A stretch of 64,000 nucleotides of DNA, from the NCBI GenBank assembly GCA_013399875.1, contig VXAZ01003264.1, forward strand, positions 62,001-126,000, written 5' to 3'. The position numbers were made by a program, and so were the translations under genes. Below, in pieces: positions 1 to 13,300 of the stretch (position 1 is its first letter; each line of letters starts with the position of its first letter). Below the pieces are notes generated by a model that worked only from the letters and a program-made list of their open reading frames with translations, did no database searches and was not told where the DNA came from. Source of the DNA: Gymnorhina tibicen (Eukaryota > Chordata > Aves > Passeriformes > Artamidae).

Positions 1-337
1 CCTGATACTGGTAAACAAGACAAAACAGAGTGAAAACCAGAACTTTAAAAGAGTTTGGATTTAAAAAACCAGTTTTTCTATAGATAGTAACAGCTTCTTC
101 CACAGCCTTTCAGCCTGTCAGAAGTGTCAAGTGTATGCCTTTCTTTTTGCTTAGCAGCTACACAGATCTCATCTCTGCAAGAGGTTTTATTTCTCTATTT
201 CCTCATAATCTGGTACAAAAATGCTTATAGGTGTGATGCAGTAGGGAACAATTGTAGCCAGTATTACAACATTTTTATATTTTCTGAAGCCTGTCAGTCC
301 TGAATGTCATTAAAATCTTGACTGTCTTTGTGTGCAG
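1..337 (+). other. ST8SIA1: ST8SIA1 intron, 3' end only
   Basis: This is the tail of the intron before the penultimate coding exon. It ends in a normal acceptor with a T-rich stretch and TGTGCAG at 331-337. The rest of the intron and the upstream exons (cytoplasmic tail, transmembrane anchor, stem, first half of sialylmotif L) lie before the window. I see no repeat or other feature in it. Confidence 0.85.
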
Positions 338-430
338 GTGTAACCTTCCTCCTCTGTCCAGTGGATACAGCAAGGACGTTGGATCCAAAACCCAACTGGT
401 GACTGCAAATCCCAGTATAATCCAGAAAAG
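338..430 (+). CDS. ST8SIA1: ST8SIA1 penultimate coding exon (second half of sialylmotif L)
   Basis: This 93-nt exon encodes 30 whole codons plus a split arginine codon at each edge. The peptide runs [20 protein letters not shown] and then [10 protein letters not shown], and is nearly identical to residues about 164-195 of human GD3 synthase as I remember it. It forms the C-terminal half of sialylmotif L, which binds the CMP-sialic acid donor. The boundaries are well supported: the acceptor is TGTGCAG before 338 and the donor is AAAAG followed by GTAGAC at 431. Both flanking introns are phase 2, so the exon is symmetric and skipping it would keep the frame. The exon is too short to stand out as an open reading frame and was found by reading the translated sequence. 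The only other ST8SIA1 exon in the window is the last, 37 kb downstream. Family assignment is certain; paralogue identity follows from the match of the two exons together. Confidence 0.96.
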
Positions 431-3400
431 GTAGACAGCATATTTTTCCTTTTCTGGTTGGGGATAGACAAAAAGAAAAATGCTTTATCTGTGTTATAGA
501 AATTAGTGCATCAGAGTTGTGTTCTTAATAATCTGATCCCGGAAGGGGATCTAGAAAAGGTGAAATAGGCAATGGTTTGGTGTTAGGTGAAATAATTAAA
601 GACTAAACCTCTGAGCCTTTCAGTGTAAGTAGGGAAACTAAGGGAGGTCCGTACTGATGGGTGCCCCAAACTACTCTGCTGGTCAGGCCAGCTGGCTGCT
701 GCATCCCACAGTTAATGAAGATGCTAATTTGGGTTTCTCTTTGTTTCAGCAGAGATAACCTCTGGGTTCTCACTGCCTTTGCATTATTTGTTTGATACTG
801 ACTTACAGAGTGTAAAAAAGAAGTTAGGGTGGAACTGCTTGGCAGGATGTGATTATACAAGCTTTGCTTTCTTACGAAACTGTGACAAATTGTGTTGTTT
901 ATTAGAGTTGGTTGAAATTCTCCAAATGTCAGTTGCTGATGAGAGTGGGGAAGAAGGAGTGGGGAAAAAAATGTCAGTGCTATCTCTCTGATTTGGTCTT
1001 CCTGAATTTTAATTGCCGTGTTCTTTGTTTATCATCTGGAATGAGGTAGGTTGTTCTCAGGCAAAACAAGATCTGGTAGTAACCTGCCATGTTCACTGGA
1101 AAACACGAAGAGATAAAATATAAACCAAGGGGATGAGCAGGAAATGATTAGGCATAAAGAAATGTATAATGTGAGTACTGGGAGGTGAAGGATTGTGAAA
1201 GGAAGCAAAGCAGGGAAATTAAATACATGGTAGAAAGCCAGGTGTTTTAAAAAGAAAGGCACTGGCTTGGAAATGGATGTTTGATGGTATTTAAATGTAA
1301 TATTTTTCCTCTTTCAGGAACTCAAGGGTTCTCTAGTTTTGTGTGAGGAAGAGATGACAGTCTTTGACAGAGTAGAACAGAGAGGGCAAGCAAGAGGGAA
1401 ATTGAGTAATAATGAGCTTCAAGAGCTGATTGAAGGCAGAGAGTGCCTGAGTAGGAGAACGCACAGAAATGCTTGTGGGATGAGATCAAAGCAAACTCCC
1501 ATTGGCAGGGGGATAGCACCAGGTGCCAGGCAAAATCAGGGAGTTACTCAGGGCAGTGGACCTGAACACAGGGAATCTGAAAATCCTGTGGTATGTAGAT
1601 GGATAATTTATTTATGAAGTGGAATGAAATGGCCAGAACATCCCATCAAGGAAAGATCAGTTTGGCCATGGTATTTGGGATGAAATTAAAAGGAGCAGTG
1701 TGAAACACAAAGCTTGCAAAGGGTTTTACAGTTTTCAAGGCAGAGGATTATTTAAATCAGGCATATTTGGTTTGCACTCTCACCTCCATCAAGGCCTGGA
1801 GTAGAAAGCTGACTGTGGCTACTATTTTTGAACAGAAAAGGAAAAGAGTTTTAGTGATGCTTCAAGGAGACTGTGGAGCTACACTGGAGAGACCATGGAG
1901 TTTTCCAGCAAGATGGGAAGGATGGAATGAGGAGATGGTTGAAGAATCAGATGGAGAGAGTGAGGTGCTACTTTGTGAGGGGTGGATATCACAAGGAGGA
2001 GTGGATGGTAGTGGGAAATAGGAAAAAAGAAAGAGAGGGAGGAAACAGGATTGTGATTAATGTCAATTTTCAAAGTGAGTGGACAGTAACTGTGATGCAA
2101 GACCTTGGATGAGAGAGTATGTGCATGTGTATAGATTAGGGGGAGATACACAATCAGTAACTGAGAATGACATGGAACAAATTCATAGCACTGAAAATTG
2201 GCAGAAGCCTCCTTTAAGGCTTTGCTTCCTCTGCCTGGTCAGGAAGAAATGTATTAATTTTTAAATTTTGTTAAATAATTGACTGATGTTTCCTGTGTGT
2301 TGCCCAAAGTCATTATTTTATCTCCTGTGTGTTAAGTTAGAGTGGGGAAAAAAAAGCTTATATCTTGACAGTTGAAATAGAAAAGAAAGACTACAACTCT
2401 GTCATCACTCCTATGGAAAGAAGCTTTTTAAGGAATTAAGGTTGCTTATATGTCCAGACTTTCATGAAATTCAAAGACATTCAGATTTGTGACTGATGTA
2501 TCTGTTCCTAAGCTGTGAGTTATCTAGGATCACATAATGGAATTACTCATTGTCATTCTTCCCCTCTCCTCTTGTCCTTACTTGAAGTATGTTGATATTG
2601 ATGAGGCTTGGCATCTCAAGTGTCTTATGGCAGGTTTAGTAAAACTGGTTGGTCCTGCAACACCATTCATGGTTTCTAAAAGATTTACCCTTACCAGATA
2701 ATTTATGGTGACGCATGTTGAGTAGGGCAAAGTTTTAATACCAGGGATGCGGAAGCAATTTCCTGTGTGGTTCTAAAACCAGAATAAGTGCCTTTAGAAA
2801 ATCAAATTGTTGGAAGTAGTTATTGCAGAGATACCACCATTTCCCTCTCGATTTAACACCTTAGGATAGAAGAGTCACAATTTTAGTCTAGGAGTACATG
2901 GACTGTAAAAATAACTTCTAAACATTGCTTTTTGCAAAACTTCGAGATCAAATTCCTACTCTGTTTTCAGCAGGAAATGTGACTATGCAGGTAGTACAGT
3001 TTTCACTTGTGAAATATTTTGCTCATTTTGGTTTACATGTCCTACCCTTTGAATGTCCTACCCATTTGGGTTTGGGGAATATCCTACCCTAACTTCAGTA
3101 AGTATAATACAGGAGAACTGACAATAGATGTACTGTGGTAGAAATCTTCCTGTCTAAGAGGATGTGTGATGACTGTCCCAGTTTCTTTTTTTGTCTAAAA
3201 CTTTTCACAGGCATCTCTCTTCATTGAAACTCACAGTCCTTCAGTCCTGTGTGAAACTCCTTTTTCCACTTTGCATTCAAAATTTAACTATTCTGTCAAA
3301 GCCTGTGTTGAGGTTGCAGCTGGGATTGAAATGTTGCATAAAGCTGCTCCTGGGGCCAAGGTGACCTCTCCCACCCTCTACCCCTGAGTATTGTTCTGGG

Positions 3401-6400
3401 ACTGCAGTTCCACATCTTTGATGTTTCCAGTTCATTCCCCTACCAACCTACTCAGCGTGGCTTTGTCTGTAGGGAACCACTTTGTAGGCAGAAGATTATT
3501 TTATATTTATCCTGAGTTTTATTTTCTTTCCAAGAGTAGCTGCTGTAAGTCCGTGCTAGGAAAGAGGGAGTGCAGTAGTGGCACCTGTGATGTGCTTACA
3601 GCTATTCTTAAGACTCTGGGAAAAATCAAAAATCAACAAGGTTATGTCACTTACAGAGGTTGTTTCCATATTCTGAACACATGTCTACAGCTGTGGAGAG
3701 GGACGAGTCAGTGGATATTAAAATGCTTAAGAGGCAGTGATGATTTTTGACCAATGGCATAAGGTTTTTAAATAAAAAATACAAAGAGTTTCTGGATGTG
3801 GATTATTATCTGTTTCTAAAGCCACTGGATCTGGCTGTTTAGAATAAGCAAATTTTATGAATTTCTTATAATCTTCAACAACTCTTGCAAATATACAGTA
3901 ATAATTTGTCTAAACTTCTAATTGAATCTGCAAACAGATGCTGTTTGCAGCAGTATTCCTTTCTAGTGCCATGTCTGCTTATCTGTCTAACCTATGCACA
4001 CTTACATCATCAATAATGTGGATATAATACTCCAAATAGATGTTTCCCAGCATTCAGGGAGTTTTAGACCAGCTGATGTTTGTTGGTGAGTATTTTATCC
4101 ATGAGCTGTGTGTTTCTGGCCTGTGTGGAAGCATGAACTTCTGTCACTGAATGGGAACATTTTCCTTTCAGTAAATTAATTCCTCTTTTTGATCTTGTGA
4201 TATTTGACAAGTTTTTGCTGCATCCAATGTCTTGCACTAAAGCACGATGGAGGAATGAGACTAAAGACGAACAAATGCAATGATTCTGCCTCTCAGCTTG
4301 GAAATGCAAGTTAAATATTGCTGCTGCTTATTAGGTTCCCAGGGATTTTGAGTGGGATTAAATTTGCTTTCCGGTGTCCCCTACATTTTAGAGGCAATTA
4401 ATAATCTCTCCTGGATTCAGTCCTGAAGACATCTCTGAATACAACTGACTTAGACTATTAAGAATGAAAACATGGAACTGAAGCAATAATTCAATTTGAT
4501 AAAAGCTTCCTTCATCTTTGATTAAACAAATGTACAGTATTATGCCTGTTGCTTAGGCTTATGAAAATGGTTCATGAGAATTCCTCTTCACTGTGTCTCC
4601 ATGTAAAAACTACATCTTCTGTTCCTAGGTAGTTACGTTAACTTTTGGTAATTGCAAAAGATCAGAAAAAGAAAGATAGAAACCTACCCATAAAATATGT
4701 TCTTGAAGGAAAATCCTTTGTGCTTATCTTGTCCTTTGTGTACAAGTCAAGTGATGAGAAGATCTTTCCCTGTAAAGTAAATTAGTCACCAGATTTTAAA
4801 TACTTCGTGTAGAGGTTCTTTTTTCATTCCTGGTGTCTAAATATATCTCAGATTATTTCACTGAGAAGAAGTCCAAAGTGATAAGAATAATTCTTTCAGT
4901 TCACATTTTATGTTCTTCTGCAAGAGTTTCTTAACTTCTGCGCCAACAGCAAGGGGATAATATTTCTGGGAATTACTTTTTAAGAGGCAAGACTGTGGTA
5001 AACTCTTCTCTATATGGAGGTTGCTTGAAGCCCCATTTGTTGGTAATCAATTTTTTCCCTCCTTTAATACAAAGTTTCTTTAAAAAATTTTACATTTATA
5101 AGTGATGCCTTAGTTTCTCTTTGTGAGGAACATCTATTTTTGTCCTTGTTTGAACAGAAAAGGAAGTAAAACATGGGGATGGAGAGGACTAGCCCTCTGC
5201 TACCACCAGGCCAAAGGCAGAGCCAGGAAAGAAAAATTGCAGAATTTCTGGTTTGCTTTTGTGTTTTCTTAGCTGATAAACAGAAATATGTGGAGTTGGA
5301 AAGAAGTCCTGCTGTGATTGGAACAGTTTGTTGCTATTACAGCCATGCTTTGACCCCATTTAAATAAATGGCTTTTACTCTCTTATCCACCCCCTCTTAA
5401 CCAGAAAGATACAGCAGTGAGCAGGAGGAAGGAGATCCAGGAACCCTCAGCCCTGAGGAAAGGACTGCTGGATTTAGAGGTGTCTCAAAATGCATCATTG
5501 GCTCCAAAGAGAAAGGTCAGGTGCTGTTGCTGAGTTGAAAAGGTTAGGGAAATGGAAACTTGGAGGAAAAGCTGTTTAATCTGGTAGGAGAAAAGAAAGG
5601 AGAAGGAAGAACTGAGGAGAGCAGTTAGAGTTTTCTGAGGGTACATTTAGGGATGATACCTCATCAGCGAAAACAATTGTTAGTAGTTAGGAAGAACTTC
5701 CCAGAGAACCTACAGAAGTCTCCATGTTACAGTAGTTTAAAGGGCAAATTGGTGTGGGATGAAATGGGAAATTATAAATGAGATCTCATGAAATTATGGT
5801 TTGATGCTTTTTCTTAAACAAAAATAAATGTTTTAGTAGTAGTTGTCATAAAGCAGAGATAGAAGATACCAGGATTAAAATAATCCATTTGGACTTGTGA
5901 TTGAAATATCCTCAAATTTCAATTCTACTGTGTGTTTATTGTAGGATTGGAGAGGAATAGGATGCATTACTCTACAAATGCATTTGTAAGTCTCTTGTCT
6001 GGGATTTTGATGATAATCATCGTTACCTTCATTGTGAATGACATTTTAATTGCAAAATCTTTGCCTTAACAAAATCACCAGTGCTTGCTCATATGTGGGG
6101 ATATTCATTAACACATTGTCTCACACATTTTCATTTTCTTGGCAAGCTATGGCAGGAAGACTGTTGCTTTTCATTTCTCCCCCCTCTCCCACCTCCTGGT
6201 GTCTTCTTCAGACCACTGTATCCAAGAGTCTGCCAGCACTACCAAACAGAGAGACAACCAGCTGTCTGATTTTCCATTATTAGGTCCGTGAAATGGGAAA
6301 GCTATATATGTCCTTGAGCAAATAATGCTTCTAATTAAGGTGATTTTTTTTCTTCATTCTATTCCTGAAGTAGGACTTGAGATGAGAGCTTCTAAATCCT

Positions 6401-7289
6401 ACTACCGATATGTGGAATAGTGTAATCAAGTGCCTTATATTTAAGTATGTGACTAATATCTCCAAAGTCATTGGAATACTTCAGTGTCTTCTATGGGCAA
6501 CCCAAGTTTTTTCAGAGTAACATCTCCAAAGATTTTTAAGTGCCTAACTCATGTTTAGGTAACCAGTCTTTCTTTATAGTCTTTGACGTTAACCTAGATT
6601 TTTTTACCAGTATTGCACCTCTTGGATATTTTCAGATACTGATTGGAAAGCATATATATATATATATTTCTTTTAAATGAAGATACAAGGCATTCTGCAA
6701 TCTGAAGGACTGCAGATAATGAGAACATAGAAAATTGCTACTTCTCTGTAGTCTGCCAGATTGTGACATTCCCACTTTTCCTTTTGTTCCTGTCTCTAAA
6801 TAACTTTCACAGTTTGCAGCATCTGCAGCCATGTGATCCCATAAACTTCAACGAAAACCTGCAAATTCAGGAGATGGGCACAGGAGTGTAGAAATTATCC
6901 ATATAGATAGCAGGCCAAAGGTTAAAGCAGAGATGTCAGAGGCAGAGGCATTAATCAGGGTCAGTTTTCTCATTAAACAGCTGGGGATTGCTGAGAATGA
7001 GATAACCACCTGAGAAGGCTGAATCAGTAGCACTTGGAATAGATGTTGAAGGAAAGGATGAATGGAGAGAGAAATGCCTGTGTGGAGGTCTTCAGGGGAA
7101 CAGACTCTTCTGTGTAAATCACTGTAGTACTTCACAACTTAAGGGATTTTTAGGTAAACCAGAAGATAGCTGGATCTTGAGAAATGTTTTTCGGAAGTTA
7201 ATAAATAAATAACCAGAGCAATATCAGAACCACTAAGGAAGAAATTTTGGGACTTTTTTCCAGATGTTCTTAGGAGATGGTAAAAAAAG
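431..7289. other. Intronic DNA, no recognised feature except a short TA repeat
   Basis: This is AT-rich unique-looking sequence. The open frames here (for example 1339-1617 and 3391-3750) are short, low in complexity or without family signatures, and lack splice context that would support them. A short TA dinucleotide run lies near 6652. I see no mobile element that I can name. Confidence 0.6.
6652..6667. repeat. (AT)8 microsatellite
   Basis: Eight uninterrupted AT units. It is short and unlikely to be functional, but could be polymorphic in length. Confidence 0.9.
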
Positions 7290-7523
7290 CAAAGTAGTGC
7301 CTTAGGAGAGGTTTCAATTAGATACTAGGAAAGATTTTTTTCACTGAGAGGGTTTTAAAGCATTGGAACAGATAGTCATAGGGAGTCACCATCCCTGAAA
7401 GTGTTAACAAAATCTGTGGATATGGCACTTTAGGACCTGGTTTAATGGTGAAAATGGTGGTGGTTGATGGCTGGACTTGATTATCTGAGAGGTCTTTTCA
7501 AACCTTAATGATTCTATGATTCT
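7290..7523 (+). mobile_element. CR1 LINE 3'-end fragment
   Basis: The segment follows the usual CR1 3' region: a TTAGATACTAGGAAAGAT-like start, then CACTGAGAGGGTTTTAAAGC, GAGTCACCATCCCTG, a GGCTGGACTTGATTATCTGA stretch and the terminal ATTCTATGATTCT. CR1 is the dominant LINE of birds; copies are usually 5'-truncated like this one. There are many substitutions relative to the consensus I remember, so this is an old copy. It lies in sense orientation within the ST8SIA1 intron. Confidence 0.9.
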
Positions 7524-9394
7524 GTCTGTATTAAAAGAGGGGTGGGGGGTGGGGGAAATCAAGGGCAGAAGAAATCAGTTATTCTGACTTAGTTTAGTCC
7601 ACAGAAAGATAGTGGAAATGGTTAAACACTGAAGAAGTATCTCCATACTCAGAAGGGCCTTCCTAGGAGGTAACAAAGAAGTTAAATGGCATCATCATTG
7701 AGGGAAAAGTATTGTCAGGGATTAAAAACTATTTTCAAAGCCAAGGTGTGCAAAGTATGAAAGCCAAATTTCCAAGTCTGTCTCAGAAAGTTGTGAGTTG
7801 CTGATCCTGAATGATTTATGTGCCATAAGAAGCCTTGTGAACAGCTTAGTTCTGACCACTGTAGAATGTGGTTTTAAACTTAGAGGCAGGCAAGTGGGAG
7901 AAGAAAGTGTCGAGCAGCTCTACCCACAGGCTCATTACTGTTCATTAAGAAGTCTTTGGAGGAAATGTTCTGATTTTATTGTAGAGATGGCTCTGTTTCA
8001 CTTGTATGCCGGCTGAATGAACAATGAGGTAGATATTTATGTAATGTTTATATGCAACATGGGTAGCATATTTATGGAAGCCAGCATTTCAAAATGACAC
8101 AACAGGGAGAAAAAGACAAGTTTTGGAGGTTTTTTACCAGAAATCTTTGTTTTTCTCTTCTGAGTTAGCTGAATTTCTGAAGGTGGTCTCAGAGTAGCCA
8201 AGAGAGTGAGTTGTGATTGCAGGGTGTTCCTCTAATGGTTTCCCTGGGCCTCAAGTGGGATTTTGTGGTGTAGAGGGATTAGAGGGATTCAAATAAACGT
8301 GTAACATATGGCCTAAAGGGGCATCAGTTCATCTGCATCTTCCACCAGAGAGTTTAATAGCAGGAATTCCTCTGCAAGAGGGTAAGAGGACCTCAAAAGA
8401 TGGATGGTGGTGACAGGAGAGACAGTTTAGTGAAGAAAGAAGTCTTACTATCAGTGGTGCTCCTAGTGTGGTTTCAATTCTCCCAAATGTAAATGGAGAA
8501 AACACACAGCAGAGGCGTCTACATTTTAGGATGGGATGTGAGAGGCTGTTGTGATTATTTGTAAAAAAGGAAGACTCTTATTTCCATTTCTGGTTTTGTT
8601 TTCTGACTAAGAAGAACCACAGAGTCTCCTCCTGAATTCCATCAGCACACAGGACATACCAAGGGATGGCATGTTGATTTGAGCTCTACTTCCTGTCAGT
8701 TTTGTCATCCCTGTGAGACTGAAAGTTTTCAGTGCATTTACTTGTGTTAATTAAAGCCTGAATATCTGGGGAATAATCATAAAAGAAGCTCAGGCTTCCA
8801 TAAGTTTAAATTTGAAAAATTAGAATACAAAGCTAGATCAGAGTGTGTAGACAGCTTGTAATGTTGAACTGTGTTATTAACCGCTAATAAAAGATGGAGC
8901 TGTAAAGTGGGAGTATGAAAGATCTTCAGTAGAGTAATTTTAACACTCTCTCTTGAGTATGTGAACATACAGTTGTAAGATTTGACATTGCTAATTTTGG
9001 CAGCTGCCTATGCATTTGGATCACTTGTGCACTTCTCACTGAGGCAGGAAGGATGCTAAAATCAGACCCTTAAAGTTCTGACTCTTAAAGTCAAATTGCA
9101 CACTAAAATTAAGGGTCTATTTCACATGAGTTTTGAAACAATACACAAGAGATTTCTCAAGAGTCTTAGAATAAGAAATTTTAGCTACTTTATGAAATTT
9201 TTGTACAGGAAATCTTACGATTGTTTTTAACTTCATTTGTGCCAGCCCCTGTAGCTGGCTTGCCTGAAGGGGTATGGATTCTTTGTACTTTAGAAGGAAA
9301 AAGAAATTCATTTTTCACACTGGAATGTTCCACTGTGACTTTCCTACTTTTTTTGCTTTTTCTACAAGGATAGCAAACAATGTGCAGAATGACA
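7524..9394. other. Intronic DNA between CR1 relics
   Basis: A purine-rich G-run block (GGGGTGGGGGGTGGGGG) lies near 7539-7556, directly after the CR1 tail. Otherwise I see nothing that I can name. Short open frames at 7798-8016 and on the minus strand at 8777-8968 have no recognisable content. Confidence 0.55.
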
Positions 9395-9488
9395 ACCTGG
9401 ACAGTGGAAGGTGTCCCTGCCCATTGCAGTGGGGTTGGAAACAGATGATCTTTAAGGTCCCTTCCAACCCAAATAATTCTATGATTCT
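9395..9488 (+). mobile_element. CR1 LINE 3'-terminal fragment
   Basis: A GGAAGGTGTCCCTGCCCATT segment is followed by GGGGTTGGAAACAGATGATC, AAGGTCCCTTCCAACCC and a terminal ATTCTATGATTCT. This is the last 90 or so bases of a CR1 element in + orientation. It is clearly recognisable and heavily 5'-truncated. Confidence 0.92.
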
Positions 9489-10216
9489 CTAAAAATACAT
9501 GTATTATTACATTTCTAATTAATTTATTCTAGTACACTGTGGGAGGGTGTTGATTCTTGTGTGGTAATTATTACTTCTGCTACTATTGGCAGGCCTTACT
9601 TACAAACAAGACAGTGTTTCTGCCTGTTTATGCCCAGAACAATGTTTCTGATTAGTAGCAGTGGTGAATTTGTGCTAAGAATACTCTTAGCTGAATTTTT
9701 CAGTGCCCTGCCTGTTTCATACAGCAGGTTGGCATTGAGTAACACTGATGTGAAGCACAGTGTAGAATAGAGAGCTGAGCCTGTCACTGTTTCCATGGCA
9801 AAAGTTCATCTTGTGGTTTAAAAGATTGTGGCTTATTTAAAACTTCAGTCAAGATTTCATTCCTCATTCTGATCTGACTCTTATCAATTTCAGTCTCTGC
9901 TCTCTTGTACCACCCAGTAAATCAGTAATGCAGACTTACACCAGATGGTTGTATGTACTATCCAGCTAAGAGGGAGTCATCTAATGTTGCCTTTTCCAAC
10001 CCCATTCCAGGCAGAGACTGGATAAAAACTGTGGGTAGACTTCTAATCCCCACATCTAAGCACGTAATTTGTAAAATTCTTCTTACTCTCTGGAGATTTG
10101 CATTGCTGAGATGACTTTACCCAAGTCTTAGCAGTGTTGCAAATACACAATGAAAGCAGCTACCACCTTGGCAGTTCTGGGTTGAAATCTTTTTTAAAGC
10201 TAAGCTTGAGAAGGAT
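9489..10216. other. Intronic DNA, nothing recognised
   Basis: AT-rich sequence between two CR1 relics. Overlapping short open frames on both strands at 9561-9796 have no protein signature and look like chance. Confidence 0.5.
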
Positions 10217-10340
10217 TCACAGAATCATGGAGTGGCATAAGTTGTGAGGGACCCCTGGAGATCAGCCTCTGCTCGAGCAAGGCCACCTAGTCCTGGCAGC
10301 CCATGTATTCCTTTAGAGATTTTTAGAAAAAACTTGAAAT
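10217..10340 (-). mobile_element. CR1 LINE 3'-end fragment, diverged
   Basis: Read on the + strand it begins CACAGAATCATGGAGTGGC and continues GAGGGACCCCTGGAGATCAG, then AGCAAGGCCACCTAGTCC. This is the reverse complement of the CR1 3' end. Matches to the family pattern fade after about 10310, so the outer limit is approximate. It is older or more damaged than the copy near 60.9 kb. Confidence 0.8.
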
Positions 10341-13300
10341 CTGGTCTGTAGATATACTCATAGCACTTTTCTACTCACTCCCAATGATAGTAAAGACTTT
10401 CAAAAAGAATAAAAGACAAAATAGAGTAATCAGGATAAAATGATGAAACATGACTCGGTTTTCTTTTTATAAAGGTCAGCTCAGTAACTGAAAGATCTGT
10501 TTACACTCTACGAGGTAAAAGGGTGTAGTTCTTAGATTGATCAGACTAATTAAGCTTGCTCTTGATATGGTAAAGAGTTGCTTTTCAGATATTTCTGGCC
10601 AGTCTGTCCTACCTTCCGTTATGGTTATGCCAGACTAATGTTTGGGGAAGAAGGCAATCCAAGCAGTAGCCAGATTTGTATCCTGCCAGTGGGCTTGTTG
10701 AGCAGTAGTCATGGCAAGAAAACAGTAAGAGTTAAGCTTCGTTCTTTAAGAATGCAATTGATTTATAAAACCAACAAAATAAAAGCCCTGCAACCAAACA
10801 TACCATTATTTTATAGCAGTTGCACTGATCAATTTTGTGAGACCTGGGCTTTGTAACAGAAGATACATATTTACTTGGATATATATCAGAGGTTGCCAGT
10901 TAAATACAGTGAACACCTGTGCCAGGTTTGTTGTAGGCTTGTGTTATATGTAGAAGATAGGAAGGATGAATAACCAGGGGAAAGCCTTGTAAATCTGAAT
11001 CAAAGGTGGGGTGTCTGTGCTGATCAGAATATGATCATGCTGCATGTACAGATCCAAGTGCTTCCATGGATGTAAAGCACAGCTGTGTTAGCCAGCAAAG
11101 CTCATTGTTTGATAAGTGGTTCATTCCAGGAGATGGGTAGCCCATCATCCTCTCAGGCTCTTCCCATCAATCCTACAAGGATCAGGTAAGCTCAGTTTAC
11201 TCTGGGGTGGCCCAGCTGGAGCTTTAGTGCCAAACAGATGGATATCCCAGGAGTCCTAGTTGCGCTCTGTTCTCAGGTCATCCACCTGTGGGATCCAGGC
11301 ATGGATCAGCAAGTGCTTGGAGGTAGAGCAACACTACATCCAGGTGTTCATACTGGCATGAAGGGGCCTGGATACCACTAAGGAAAACTAGAGGCAGTTC
11401 AGAACTGCAGCTCCTTCACGGGTTGTCTCTTAGCTCGAGTCCACTCCCACCTTGTCCCAATCAGCCTCCTAGGGAATGATGACTGAATCTCATCCTTCTG
11501 TGTCAGGCAGGAAGGAATCTTCAGAAAAGCTCTGGAGCTTTTGGGATGAAGGCATGTTTGACAGTGAGTGGCAAGGTTTGAGTTGGCCTTTGGGAAGGGT
11601 TTCTGACTGCTGGTTCTGTAATGGAGAGCAGGGACCAAAAAGTTTGTTTGTGGGGTGTGATTTAAAAGATTTGATCTCTCTCCCACTTTAGAAGGTGCAT
11701 TTTTTGTAAGTTTAAGTCAAGCTGCTGTTTACATTCTGGTGCAGAGGTGGACGAAATACCCCTGTCCCTCATTTTCAGACGGGATAACAGAAACACGAGG
11801 GAGCTGTCACAGTCCAGCAGTGAGTCATTGAAGTCCAGAGCACCATATCCCTGGTTCTTTGCCCAGTCTTTGATCATAGGTGTTTGCTGAGGTACCTCAC
11901 ATGAAGAAGACTTAATGTTCTTGGCTGCTCACACAGTTTCTTTCATGAGTATTAAATCTGCATAAAGAGATTAATGAGACCTGCCAGCAAATCTGTTTCT
12001 GTCCACAGAGTTTCTAATTGCTGTTCACGCTGTCAGGATATTGTAGGGTTTGGTTCTCATCTCTGATGCTTCTTCCTCAGATGCAGAGGTGCACATCCAG
12101 TGACAAACTTACTGTCCAAGAAATTTTCCTCTGGCACGGAGTGGCAGGACCCTGAGCATCCTGCTTTCCTGGGAGCCAGTGATGTCCATCAGGGACAGAT
12201 GGACAGCCACAGCAGAGAAGGACCTTCAACACCCTCCTTTTATTTTTGTCAGTGTTCCTGGATGTTGCTGGGTCAGCTAAGTTCTGCAGTATTGTTTGCC
12301 CTTCCTCTCATTTTGCCCATTGCAACCTTGCATGAAAATATGTCTCTGTGACATGAAGCCTTAAATAACCACTATTAGCAACAGTCCTGGAGTCCCAAAG
12401 AAAAAGAACCATAAATTAAGAGTGGTGGTGATTAATTACTTAAAATTATTTACTTACTTGGAATAAAATAGGTGTGAGATATCAATGGGGTTTTTCTTCC
12501 CCTGTGTGTGCTTACCCAGTTGCAAAGGAGAATTCTGTCCTATAGAGTGAACTGCCTTTTAAGGGACTGATTCCTTCTTCACATGAAGGGAATTCATGCT
12601 TCACAGCTTCCAAATTGTGTTTTGTTGTCTTCAGGTGGCTGTACTGAAGATCTGTTGGCAATGTTTAGATAACAGAGGTATAAGAGCTGAAGCCCTAACA
12701 CAGAATTTTCTGTATGAATTTTGGTTGTCTTCCACTATTCAGAAAGGCTTCTTGTTCCCTGAAGGACACTCTGTTCATAGTGGCAGCAACATTCCAGTGG
12801 TCAGGGCAGAAACTGGGAAGCAAGGTTTATGTTGTGTACTAACTTTCAGATGTCAGGGAAGATCTTTTGCTTTAGATCATTTGTTTGAGAAATTGTCTGT
12901 AATGTTACTGGCAAAGAAGGGGGTTGGTTTTTAGAGTAGGTGTGGAGTTCCTGATGACCTTGGTTAGAACTCACATAACATCTTCTGCTTAGAATGGAAG
13001 TGAGACTGTTTTTACCTTTGTAAACAGGGTGAAGTTCCTAAGTTGAGCTGGGATATTAGGTAGTCTAATTCCCATTTTCTATTTTATGCTTTGTGCAACC
13101 ATTTATTCTGGCTTTCAGTGTAAAGTAACACTGTCTAACTGAGGGTGTGCATGGGGGCTGAATCCAGCCTTTGGAAACCTTCTGTCCAGTCTCACTTTCA
13201 GTGGAGTAGATGGGGGATAGCTGGTCCAGCAGCAAACACAGTCTGAGTAGCCAAGTGACTCTCCTTCCCAGCCCAACAAAGTGAAAATTGCTGCTGCTGA

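Noticed and set aside
7539..7556. G-run block as a G-quadruplex
   Set aside because: Only three G-runs separated by single T; the fourth run needed would have to come from splitting one of these.
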